A stretch of DNA of 64,000 bases from Emticicia sp. CRIBPO (GCF_009905725.1 NZ_JAAAKV010000007.1:351039-415038); one strand, 5' to 3'. Shown: positions 47,808-55,409, counted from the stretch's first letter. Notes: generated by a model from the sequence alone, not told the origin. Numbers and translations are program-made.

Positions 47808-49025
47808 TTAAACAATTTTGACGGCGATTCTGTGGCAGGAATTGTTCAGATACCCTTTCGGATTCCAGGCGGGCATCACCATAGGCTGAGACCTCCCCTG
47901 GTCGTCTGTGGCTTTGGCCCACACCTCGTAATATCCCTTCTGCGGAAAATCAATCTCAGTTTTCCAATGCTGCCAGGCCAATCTGTTTTTAGGTTTAGCC
48001 AGTTCACATTTTTGCCAGGTAGTTCCAAAGTCAATGGAAACAAACATCTCCTTCACCTCGTGGTCTCCTGCCCAGGCATGGCCCCTCAACGAAAGCTTCT
48101 TTCCAAAGCTGATCATCGCCCCGGTCTTCGGATAAGTAATCAGCGACTTCACCGGCATGGATTCAATGATCTTCATGTCTTCCGGCTTTACCTTCGCTCC
48201 CGGTTCTATCGGGAATACAGGCACTTTGTAGTCATCCCCCTGCATTTTTTCACCATCGTGCACCTTGTTACGGACCACGATCCTGTCCAGCCATTTGCCG
48301 GACGTTGACCCGGGCCAGCCACCCACCACCAGTCTCAGCGGGTATCCGTTCATCAAAGGAATATCCTGTCCGTTCATGGCCCAGGCTATCAGGGTTTCAT
48401 CTTCCAGGGCCTTTTTCATCGGCACTCCTCTTGAAATCGACGATTTCTTCGGGTCTCCGCTCAGATGCAGATCCTTTCCGTAATATCCTATGTAGACAGC
48501 ATCGTCTTTTATTCCTGTCTCCTGAAGCAGATCCTTTAGCCTCACTCCTGTCCATTCAGCACAGGAAATGGCCCCGTCACCCCATGGATTGCCTGAGGTC
48601 TGGGGAGAAAACCCGCTCCGGCTGTTTCCGCCGCATTCCAGCTGCAGCTGGTAGGTATGAACTTTGTATTTGGTCTTAAGATCCTTCAGCGAAAAAGTCC
48701 TGGCCGTTTTTACAGACTCACCCTCTATCGTGAGCGTCCAGTTATTTACATCAATATTTTCAGGGGCCAGGCCGTTGTTACGGATAAATATTTTGTCGGC
48801 CGGGGTAACTTCATCGTCAAGCAAATGGACAGGTGTTTCAATATTCCATGGCTTTTCACTCAGAACCGTCAGCTCCTTATGCTTTCCTGCAGGCAGGTCC
48901 TCCGGAAAACTAAGCGATTTGATGCCTTCAGGTCGCTTTTCAGCAAAAACGAATGATGTCGGAATACTTGCCGCAGCCATGATCCCGAACCCTTTCTTTA
49001 TAAAATCTCTTCTGTTATTCTCCAT
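47808..49025 (-). CDS. Molybdenum sulfite oxidase (SorA-like)
   Basis: The 405-aa protein has a twin-arginine signal (NRRDFIKKGFGIMAAAS) for export of a folded cofactor enzyme. The molybdopterin domain includes the likely Mo-ligand C131 in QLECGGNSRSGFSPQ. A GAISCAEWTGVRLKDLL segment, the PLRLVVGGWPGSTSGKWLDRI segment and a C-terminal dimerisation domain (about 290-405, SLRGHAWAGDHEVKEMFVSIDFG) follow. It oxidises sulfite to sulfate in the periplasm. It is transcribed with MoaE, MoaD and a sulfite exporter upstream and a cytochrome downstream. Confidence 0.93.
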   Translation of the reverse strand: MENNRRDFIKKGFGIMAAASIPTSFVFAEKRPEGIKSLSFPEDLPAGKHKELTVLSEKPWNIETPVHLLDDEVTPADKIFIRNNGLAPENIDVNNWTLTIEGESVKTARTFSLKDLKTKYKVHTYQLQLECGGNSRSGFSPQTSGNPWGDGAISCAEWTGVRLKDLLQETGIKDDAVYIGYYGKDLHLSGDPKKSSISRGVPMKKALEDETLIAWAMNGQDIPLMNGYPLRLVVGGWPGSTSGKWLDRIVVRNKVHDGEKMQGDDYKVPVFPIEPGAKVKPEDMKIIESMPVKSLITYPKTGAMISFGKKLSLRGHAWAGDHEVKEMFVSIDFGTTWQKCELAKPKNRLAWQHWKTEIDFPQKGYYEVWAKATDDQGRSQPMVMPAWNPKGYLNNSCHRIAVKIV

Positions 49026-49063
49026 GTTTTCAGAATGTATTAAAATCTAATGTGTTGGCCGGT

Positions 49064-49507
49064 TCAAGGTGTGGCAGAAACCCAGACCTCTCCGTCTTCA
49101 AAAATCTCCCTTTTCCAGATGGGTACTGTCTCTTTCAAAGTATCGATGGCAAATTCGCAGGCTTCAAAAGCCGCTTTCCGGTGAGCAGAAGAACAGGCGA
49201 TCAAGACCGGAATTTCTCCAACTTCCAATATCCCAACCCTGTGATGAATAGCCATTTTGTCTAGTTCAAACCTGCTAACAGCTTCTACGGCGATTTTTTT
49301 CATCTCTGAAACCGCCATGGGTTCATACGCTTCAAAATCAAGACGCATCACCTTCTTCCCCTTCGTCATGTTTCTGACAGTTCCGGTAAACAAAACCACT
49401 CCTCCCGAACCATCCGACTTTACAAAATCCAGGGCCTCTTGCTCCAGAAGTGTTTCTGCCCTCAATACTATCTCTATATTTTCCATTTTTACTTCTGAAT
49501 ATCTCAT
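49064..49507 (-). CDS. moaE: Molybdopterin synthase catalytic subunit MoaE
   Basis: The enzyme inserts two sulfurs into precursor Z with MoaD as the sulfur donor. The 147-aa protein has GGVVLFTGTVRNMTKGKKVMRLDFEAYEPMA near the N-terminus and the C-terminal IHHRVGILEVGEIPVLIACSSAHRKAAFEACEFAIDTLK, PIWKREI pattern typical of MoaE. The start at 49507 overlaps the moaD stop by 4 nt (ATGA), suggesting translational coupling. An internal Met at 49486 could also serve as the start. Confidence 0.95.
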   Translation of the reverse strand: MRYSEVKMENIEIVLRAETLLEQEALDFVKSDGSGGVVLFTGTVRNMTKGKKVMRLDFEAYEPMAVSEMKKIAVEAVSRFELDKMAIHHRVGILEVGEIPVLIACSSAHRKAAFEACEFAIDTLKETVPIWKREIFEDGEVWVSATP

Positions 49508-49746
49508 CCACCGGAAACCGGTGGAATCAAAACCACTTCATCGTTTGTACTTAAAATACTCTGATCATCCGCATATTCGGTATTGATGGCAATTCTGAGA
49601 GACTTTAGCTTCTCAAAATCCGGAAATCTTCCGGTTAGTTCCTTTTTCAAGTCCCCTACGGTCATCCCGTCTTCTACTTCTATTTGCTTCTCAAATCCAC
49701 CCAGGATATCTTTCGTAATCCCGTAACATATCAGTCTTAAATTCAT
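49504..49746 (-). CDS. moaD: Molybdopterin synthase sulfur carrier MoaD
   Basis: The 80-aa ubiquitin-like protein ends in the needed Gly-Gly (VVLIPPVSGG), which is thiocarboxylated by MoeB. Its beta-grasp pattern includes ITKDILGGFEKQIEVEDGMTVGDLKKELTGRFPDF. It is adjacent to moaE. No moaA, moaC or moeA is in the window, so cofactor synthesis must be completed elsewhere. Confidence 0.92.
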   Translation of the reverse strand: MNLRLICYGITKDILGGFEKQIEVEDGMTVGDLKKELTGRFPDFEKLKSLRIAINTEYADDQSILSTNDEVVLIPPVSGG

Positions 49747-49760
49747 ATGCTCATTTTGTT

Positions 49761-50525
49761 TTAACCCAGGTACTTCATCAGCAGGTTCACGCTCACATAG
49801 GCAATCAGCAAGGCCGTGGCTTTTCTTACGGTATCCTGTTTCAACTTAAGGATCGTCAGGTAATTTCCTAAAAACCCACCCACAAAAACCGCCAGCACCA
49901 AAGCCAGTACAAAGTACTTATTCGTCTCAAAAATAGACAAATTGTTTTGCCCGATCAACCCGGAAACGGAATTTACAAGAATAAAGACTGTCGACACTGC
50001 CGATATCTTCTTGGCCTCATCCCATTTCAGAATATAGAGCAATGGCGAAAGAAAGATGCCGCCACCAATGCCCACCATGCCTGAAACAAAGCCTATAAAA
50101 CCTCCAACGAGAAGATCAAATATAAATTGTTTCTGATCTGACAGCTTGCGTTTCTCGCCGTTTGAAGATGTTTTCGGCTGAAACCACATCAGTAAAGACG
50201 CGATCAGGAGTGTAACACCCAATAAGATAAAAAAGCTCTTTTCCTTGAGCGGAATTTTCCCTCCGATAAACGCCAGCGGAACGCTCAGCAACACCAGCGG
50301 AATGATTTTCTTAAGGTTCAGCAAACCGTTTCTCCAGTATTGAACTGTGGAGTTGGAAACCACCACAATATTACAAATCAAAGCCACCGACCTCACAAAA
50401 GTAAAAGGCAAGCCATAAAACGCCAGGATAGAAATATAAGACGATCCACCCCCAAAACCTACCGAAGAGTAAAGAGACGCAATCAAAAAAAAGAAAACAA
50501 CAATTTGCCAGTTCTCCGCAGACAT
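49761..50525 (-). CDS. TauE/SafE-family sulfite exporter
   Basis: The 254-aa protein has about eight hydrophobic helices with the family segments SLYSSVGFGGGSSYISILAFYGL and GFVSGMVGIGGGIFLSPLLYIL, two glycine-rich repeats typical of TauE/SafE. The family exports sulfite and organosulfur compounds. Placement upstream of a sulfite oxidase suggests it exports cytosolic sulfite to the periplasm for oxidation (inference). It is 14 nt upstream of moaD. Confidence 0.88.
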   Translation of the reverse strand: MSAENWQIVVFFFLIASLYSSVGFGGGSSYISILAFYGLPFTFVRSVALICNIVVVSNSTVQYWRNGLLNLKKIIPLVLLSVPLAFIGGKIPLKEKSFFILLGVTLLIASLLMWFQPKTSSNGEKRKLSDQKQFIFDLLVGGFIGFVSGMVGIGGGIFLSPLLYILKWDEAKKISAVSTVFILVNSVSGLIGQNNLSIFETNKYFVLALVLAVFVGGFLGNYLTILKLKQDTVRKATALLIAYVSVNLLMKYLG

Positions 50526-50602
50526 CAGTTTTTATTTTAAGTTATATTTTTCGTCAGGCCCTCCCGATCTCCTTTTTCCGTCCTCCTTTTTCCTTTCTTA
50601 TA

Positions 50603-51034
50603 TCAAAACCACTTCTGATCTATCTTACCCAGAAACCAGTTGATCTGCTCACCTTCCAGGGCATTTTTGAGGGCCTCGCCAACACTGGGATACAAGTTGG
50701 TTTCTACGAGATTTTCAGGCTCCAGCCAACAGACTTCATGGGCCGTCGTCTGTTCAGGGTTAAGGACCGGCTCTCCTGAAAGCACCTCTCCTTTGAAAAC
50801 GCAATGCAGGGTTTGCTTTTCTTTCAGATGCACTTCGGCCACAAAAAGCAAATCGCCGACGCTCACCTCGAGGTTCAGCTCTTCCACCAGTTCTCTGATC
50901 AAAGTATCTTTCAGCCCCTCCCCGAAATCAACATTTCCTCCGGGCAGGTTATACACGTCTCTTTCGCCATAACGATAACGCATCGTCAGGATTTTTCCTT
51001 CTTTCAAAAGCACTAAAGCCGGTCGTATGTTCAT
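50603..51034 (-). CDS. NUDIX hydrolase
   Basis: The 143-aa protein contains the Nudix box GGNVDFGEGLKDTLIRELVEEL (about 33-54; GX5EX7REUXEEXGU pattern), starting from PGGNVDFG. It hydrolyses a nucleoside diphosphate linked to another moiety. The substrate is unknown. It is 77 nt upstream of the TauE gene and may share its transcript, but a functional link to sulfite metabolism is not evident. Confidence 0.9.
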   Translation of the reverse strand: MNIRPALVLLKEGKILTMRYRYGERDVYNLPGGNVDFGEGLKDTLIRELVEELNLEVSVGDLLFVAEVHLKEKQTLHCVFKGEVLSGEPVLNPEQTTAHEVCWLEPENLVETNLYPSVGEALKNALEGEQINWFLGKIDQKWF

Positions 51035-51211
51035 AAAAACAAGCGGGTTTCATTACAAGTGGTAATAATACAAGGTTTGCAGAATTAAACAAGAGAACTG
51101 ATGGGAAAATGTTGTTGAGTAAATCTGGATTTGACCTTCGGAGTTCCTGAACCTGTTATTTCCACTTAACTCCCTGAAGCGAGCTCTCAACAACTTGATA
51201 CAATAAATAAA

Positions 51212-51235
51212 AAGCCGAAGGTTTAACTTCGGCTT
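51212..51235 (-). terminator. Terminator of the multiubiquitin operon
   Basis: AAGCCGAAG (51212-51220) pairs with CTTCGGCTT (51227-51235), loop GTTTAA, followed on the minus strand by a T-rich run. It lies 5 nt after the DUF6527 stop. Confidence 0.88.
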
Positions 51236-51240
51236 TCTTA

Positions 51241-51663
51241 TTAAAATAGAAAGAATCTAAATATTCTTTGCCAGATTGTCGGCTTTGAACTTTTCGGAAT
51301 GGCAGATTCTTCTTTTGAAATATCCGGTTCTCCAAAATATTTCTTTCTACGTTCTAAGTCATTTTCTCTACCTAAGCGGATTTCCTTTTCTGTCCATCTG
51401 CTCGCAAACTCAACTTCGTTATCTCTGATCCAATAATGTGACTGACATTCAAAATTCCAGTTGCCAATAGAAGGATCAAGGGTAACTGTCTTACCATTAA
51501 AAGTTAGTTTCCAACCTGTTGGTGATAAAGGTGTCACAACTTTATTACCACAGCCACACACGCATTTGTGTATGGCTGTACAATATTCCATTGAGATGTA
51601 CAAAATACCATCTTCTGTTTTTTCTGGAATGAACTCAATAAATTTATGCCTTAACATCTTCAT
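51241..51663 (-). CDS. DUF6527 Cys/His-rich protein of the multiubiquitin operon
   Basis: With the start at 51663 the protein has 140 aa and overlaps the ThiF-like gene by 20 nt; a start at 51681 or 51657 is also possible. The pattern H32, C34, C36, C38 (AIHKCVCGCGNKVVTPL) and later C73 and H76 (FECQSHYWI) looks like a zinc site. The segment LYISMEY, followed by SPTGWKLTFNGKTVTLDPSIGNWNF, is the DUF6527 core. Proteins of this family are known beside multiubiquitin/ThiF genes. Its activity is not known to me; a role as target-recognition or as a hydrolase is only possible. The C-terminus ends in a short hydrophobic stretch (IWQRIFRFFLF). Confidence 0.82.
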   Translation of the reverse strand: MKMLRHKFIEFIPEKTEDGILYISMEYCTAIHKCVCGCGNKVVTPLSPTGWKLTFNGKTVTLDPSIGNWNFECQSHYWIRDNEVEFASRWTEKEIRLGRENDLERRKKYFGEPDISKEESAIPKSSKPTIWQRIFRFFLF

Positions 51664-52822
51664 TGAAAATTTTAGATACACCTATTGAATATGAGCTGTG
51701 ATGCTCATTTTCCAAATCAACGTAAATCCCAGAAATCTTCTTCCATTTCAGGATAGCTAAAATAGCATTCAGTGCATTCAATTCCGCAATCTGAATGTTG
51801 GTAGCATATTCATTGTCGTCAGTATCTTCCGAGAAAATGCGTAGTGGCAGGTGGTCGTTTTTGTCACGAGTGGCGGAAGTAACCCTGACAGCACCGGTAA
51901 GCTTGTCACCAACAATATTCACACCTAAGCCTACATCTGAAAAAGCCACGCCTATACTCGCCAAATAATCTGTTATCATCTTTCTTGCAGCATTTCTATC
52001 AACACATACAAATACGTAGTCCATTTGATCTAACTCTTGTAAATTTTCTTTTTTTACATAATAGTCATGGACATGGATATACTTGTGCATGTTTGAATAT
52101 AGCTTTTGATAATATTCTGCCTTTTTTGGATTTTCATTCAGATCACTCTCTGATGCTGCACCAGGAGAACGGAAAGCATTGTGCTGATCAAAGCTATCGC
52201 CATCATAAAGGTGAATTTCTCTTACTGGGCATTTAGCGACCATATCCAAAATATATGCCCCAGTTCCACCCAAACCAATAATTGCTATTTTCTGCCTCTC
52301 TAACTTTGCATTGATTATCTCGATATTTGCTCGGCTTGAATTGGTGTCAATGTATTTGAACATTGTTTCGTTAGCAATATCCTTTATCAATTTAAAAGTT
52401 TTTTCCGTAACCAAAGGGTTCAGATATTTCGCTGGTGCTGAAATAATCTCCGCATACCTTTTAACCTTTTCGTAGTAGTTAGGGTATCCGGCAGCAGGCT
52501 TGTTGGAAAAGGATCTATTTACAGTAATATGATGGTTCAACACTGTATTAGCATTAATATGTTGAATTGCTGAGATCTCTATACCTTCAACGTCACAGGG
52601 GTTATCCCCAATAAAATATATCACATGATTATCCGGAGCTGCTGTCTGGTTATTACTACTTAACGTAAGAGTACTTACCAATATGCCATATTGTATCTGT
52701 CTGTTTTGATCGACAAAGGGTATATGGTGGATAAGTAAATATCCACCATGTACCTCGATCTCATAACCTTCGTCTCTTAGACGTTTAAGGTCGGGGCTAT
52801 GATTTATCTGTTGCTGTGACAT
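51644..52822 (-). CDS. ThiF/E1-like adenylyltransferase with N-terminal DUF6791-like domain
   Basis: The start is placed at 52822 (392 aa), overlapping the multiubiquitin gene by 26 nt; the frame continues to 52852. Residues about 170-392 form the E1-type Rossmann domain with the nucleotide loop IAIIGLGGTGAY (179-190) and LYDGDSFDQHNAFR (205-218), the DxD...N..R signature of ubiquitin-activating folds. The N-terminal about 140 residues contain IYFIGDNPCDVEG with C76; this resembles an E2-like or DUF6791 domain found with such proteins. Only three Cys occur (76, 198, 273), and none lies in the usual E1 catalytic-Cys crossover loop. It should adenylate the C-terminus of the multiubiquitin protein. 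Confidence 0.87.
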   Translation of the reverse strand: MSQQQINHSPDLKRLRDEGYEIEVHGGYLLIHHIPFVDQNRQIQYGILVSTLTLSSNNQTAAPDNHVIYFIGDNPCDVEGIEISAIQHINANTVLNHHITVNRSFSNKPAAGYPNYYEKVKRYAEIISAPAKYLNPLVTEKTFKLIKDIANETMFKYIDTNSSRANIEIINAKLERQKIAIIGLGGTGAYILDMVAKCPVREIHLYDGDSFDQHNAFRSPGAASESDLNENPKKAEYYQKLYSNMHKYIHVHDYYVKKENLQELDQMDYVFVCVDRNAARKMITDYLASIGVAFSDVGLGVNIVGDKLTGAVRVTSATRDKNDHLPLRIFSEDTDDNEYATNIQIAELNALNAILAILKWKKISGIYVDLENEHHSSYSIGVSKIFNEDVKA

Positions 52823-53495
52823 CGAATACCATTTTATTTTTGACACGAACAATCGAACCTTTTACCATAGTACCTTCTACCTTAGGTTCCCAACCTCTGC
52901 TGTAAGTAACTGTGTAACCTTTGTCAGGATTATTATCATGTGACCCAAAAGCCAAAACAACCAGCTGCTCAAAAGAAATGTTAACTTCTTTCCATATATG
53001 TGTCAGAGCATTAACAATGATTGTCACTTCCGTTGGTCTTGGCTTAGAGAAAAAATTCTCTTTACCCGGACGGGCTAAGTCAACTACTTCGTCATCCAAT
53101 ATTTGATCATCTTGCCAATCTTCCTTTATATCTAGGAAGATATTATCCTCTGCAGGTATATTTCCCAGATCTCTTATTTGGATACCTCTGATGTATTGTT
53201 TATACCAGGTAAAAGGCTTGTGATTGATGAAGAACTGTAGTTTCTTCTTTACAAAGAAATATTCCGTTTCAGGTCGAGCTAAATTAACTTTTTTCTCATT
53301 TTCAATAAGCTCATCCTGATAGGGTTCACTGATTGACAAAAATAACTCAGTATCTAAAGGTATTCCAGCGAGCTGTTTCAATTCTTCCCCTGTTTTGTAC
53401 TGATCTGAGGTCTCATATTCTCTCCCTTCTACAACAAACTTCAAAGGTGTGTTTTTTTGCAAAGGGACTTCTCCTTCACTACTTATTAAGTTCAT
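52797..53495 (-). CDS. Multiubiquitin-domain protein with three beta-grasp modules
   Basis: The start is placed at 53495 (232 aa). The frame continues to 53540 but the added part is basic and poorly conserved in style. Three ubiquitin-like modules follow one another: about 18-83, 86-150 and 155-232. Modules 1 and 2 each end with a nearly identical block, VNLARPETEYFF and VDLARPGKENFF. Module 3 ends VFDVTATDKS at the C-terminus; a terminal di-glycine is absent. The family (multiubiquitin) is known in bacterial ubiquitin-like conjugation operons. It is the first gene of an overlapping three-gene operon with the ThiF-like enzyme and DUF6527 protein. Confidence 0.9.
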   Translation of the reverse strand: MNLISSEGEVPLQKNTPLKFVVEGREYETSDQYKTGEELKQLAGIPLDTELFLSISEPYQDELIENEKKVNLARPETEYFFVKKKLQFFINHKPFTWYKQYIRGIQIRDLGNIPAEDNIFLDIKEDWQDDQILDDEVVDLARPGKENFFSKPRPTEVTIIVNALTHIWKEVNISFEQLVVLAFGSHDNNPDKGYTVTYSRGWEPKVEGTMVKGSIVRVKNKMVFDVTATDKS

Positions 53496-53553
53496 AAAAT
53501 TAAATTTTTGATTATAAAAAAATACTCTCCTGCTTATCATTTCAGCAGTAAAT

Positions 53554-53575
53554 TGGCTTTGCCAAAAGCTGTTTA
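53554..53575 (+). repeat. Short repeat, copy 1
   Basis: TGGCTTTGCCA, two A residues, then AGCTGTTTA. A second copy with one T in place of AA lies at 59681-59701 before rpsL. Confidence 0.45.
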
Positions 53576-53609
53576 CAAATACAAAATATCTGTATTCTTA
53601 AAAACAGCT
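53567..53609. promoter_or_regulatory. Nested inverted repeat upstream of the multiubiquitin gene
   Basis: AGCTGTTT (53567-53574) pairs with AAACAGCT (53602-53609), and inside it AATACA (53578-53583) pairs with TGTATT (53591-53596). It lies about 70-115 nt upstream of the multiubiquitin start and could be a regulator operator or an RNA hairpin. Confidence 0.5.
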
Positions 53610-53714
53610 GTAACTTAAATGTAGATGCTCGCTCTTCGTAATGATTAAATTATTTACCACTAGGAAGCTCTCAGACTTGGAAAATTGAAGAAGTTTGAAT
53701 ATTTTTGAATTCTC

Positions 53715-53795
53715 ACGCCCAAAAATATTTGGCGGGTTGCGAACCCGTCATCTTATTTTTCCAAGCCGTAGCGAAAGCTTCGGCTTATTTTTTTA
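53715..53795 (+). repeat. Tandem hairpin element in the island's intergenic region
   Basis: Three adjacent stem-loops: GCC(C)AAA/TTTGGC (53717-53733), GGGTT/AACCC (about 53734-53746), and a terminator-like AAGCCG-AGC/GCT-CGGCTT (53763-53786) followed by ATTTTTTT. The last could terminate plus-strand transcription. The layout suggests a small mobile or structured repeat rather than an ordinary promoter region. Confidence 0.5.
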
Positions 53796-54189
53796 CCTTT
53801 AATTCTAAAGTTGGCACAAACATACAATCCTTTTTTAAATCATGCAACAATTTTTTCGACAATCTTAAAAAATTTTTTTTACATCTGAGGTAATATATAT
53901 TTTTTATTTGTATCTATTTTATTATCAGCACTTAATATAACAACATCAGAATCCCATTTACAACGAACAAAATTCATTCTCGTAGATTATGACTCACTTA
54001 AATCTCCATTTTACACTAACACGAATACAATTATTACAACATTATTAAACTTTTATATTACTTTTGTGTCTACCTTTACAATTATAATACTAATACCTTT
54101 AACTAATCCGTCGCCAGTATCATCATTAGCTACTGCTGTAACTTGTTTTCTATTACTATTTTTTTAATTTCTTTAAATTTTTCGGCATT

Positions 54190-55329
54190 ATGGAAGAAAT
54201 AGAAAAAAATCTTACTACTCCTGGTACAATTATTAAGGAAAAGCTTGACTCTTTAGATTGGACACAGGAAGACTTATCTCAAATTTTGGATTTGTCTTTA
54301 AAACATACTAATGAGCTACTTAAAGACAAACGGCCCATGTCTATTGAGCAGGCAACAGACATTTCTTCAGCTTTGAAGTTGAGTAGAGATGAAATGACAC
54401 TGTTAATAACTGCTTTGGTTAGTAAGTATTTACAGTTTACAAAAAATTCAGAGATTAAAGAAAAGAGTAACCTTTTTAATCTGTTGCCTATTACTGAAAT
54501 GATAAAGCGGGGTTGGATTACCAAACAAAAAGACCTTAACGGCTACTTGAGTAGTCTGAGTAAATCTCTAGGCATCTCCGTAAATTCAACAGATGGATTG
54601 GAGAGTTTTTTGCAGAATCAGAGTAATTGCTTATCATACAGGAATATTACGCATTCAGAAACAGGGAACGACAAATATTATAATAGAATAGCATGGTATC
54701 TGTTTTCGAAAGAAAAAGCGAATAGAATCAAGAATATTCCTTCTTATAACAAAGAAAAGCTCAAATCCCTTTTCAATGAGTTATACGCATATACTAACCA
54801 TAAAGATCCTTCTGAAGGAATCGCTGATTTTTTAAAACGACTTAATTCTTGTGGTGTCCGTTTCTTATTTATTCCTCACCTGTCAAAAACATATACAGAA
54901 GGAGCTGCATTTGACTGTGAACATGGGCCTGTAATTGCACTAACTGGTCGGACTAATCGTCTTGACACTTTTTGGTTTAATATTGCTCATGAGATTGTTC
55001 ATATTTTAAAAGAACACTATAAGTCCGGTGTTGTAATAGACGGCACATCGGAACTTTCAAAAGACAACACTGATGATAATGAAGTTGAGGCAAACAATGA
55101 GGCTGCAAAGGCTTTAAAGGGAGATCAGATAATGACTTATTTTAGACAATATTATAACTACATTCCTTCTGATGAGGTATTTGACTTCGCCAAAAAAGAG
55201 AATATTCACCCATCAATCGTTATAGGTCGTTTAGCATGGGAAGGAAAAACATCTTTTGCAACTATACACCGCTATAAAGATTCGATAAGGGATAAAATAC
55301 CTCCTAAATACAAAGTCGATGAACTATAA
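54190..55329 (+). CDS. XRE-HTH and ImmA/IrrE metallopeptidase fusion
   Basis: The 379-aa protein has an N-terminal HTH of XRE/HigA type (about 10-75; LDWTQEDLSQILDLSLKHTNELLKDKR) and a C-terminal zinc peptidase domain of the ImmA/IrrE (DUF955) family with HEIVH (267-271) and downstream acidic residues (about 295-310) as the likely third ligand. Such proteins cleave or sense repressors and are common in mobile elements and stress systems. It is divergent from the multiubiquitin operon across a repeat-rich region and could control it (inference). Base composition is as AT-rich as the rest of the island. Confidence 0.88.
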   Translation: MEEIEKNLTTPGTIIKEKLDSLDWTQEDLSQILDLSLKHTNELLKDKRPMSIEQATDISSALKLSRDEMTLLITALVSKYLQFTKNSEIKEKSNLFNLLPITEMIKRGWITKQKDLNGYLSSLSKSLGISVNSTDGLESFLQNQSNCLSYRNITHSETGNDKYYNRIAWYLFSKEKANRIKNIPSYNKEKLKSLFNELYAYTNHKDPSEGIADFLKRLNSCGVRFLFIPHLSKTYTEGAAFDCEHGPVIALTGRTNRLDTFWFNIAHEIVHILKEHYKSGVVIDGTSELSKDNTDDNEVEANNEAAKALKGDQIMTYFRQYYNYIPSDEVFDFAKKENIHPSIVIGRLAWEGKTSFATIHRYKDSIRDKIPPKYKVDEL

Positions 55330-55366
55330 TTTAAACCTTTCATTCTATTAAATGTATTTGTAGATC

Positions 55367-55409
55367 AATGAGTCGCGGTTTCAAAAACCTGTGACTCATT
55401 TTTCTTTTG
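55367..55409 (+). terminator. Terminator of the HTH-peptidase gene
   Basis: AATGAGTC (55367-55374) pairs with GACTCATT (55393-55400), with an inner GGTTT/AAACC stem, followed by TTTCTTTT. Confidence 0.85.

Larger units (their letters stand above)
53496..54189. other. AT-rich divergent intergenic region
   Basis: 694 nt between the multiubiquitin operon and the HTH-peptidase gene. It holds a 43-nt nested inverted repeat (53567-53609), a run of three hairpins (53715-53786), and about 390 nt of AT-rich sequence without visible genes. A 62-codon frame at 53705-53893 reads through the hairpins and is probably not a gene. Confidence 0.6.

Noticed and set aside
53705..53893. A 62-codon frame in the island's intergenic region
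   Set aside because: It starts at TTG, runs through three hairpins including a terminator, and its phenylalanine-rich sequence has no recognisable fold. It is more likely a by-product of the repeat element.
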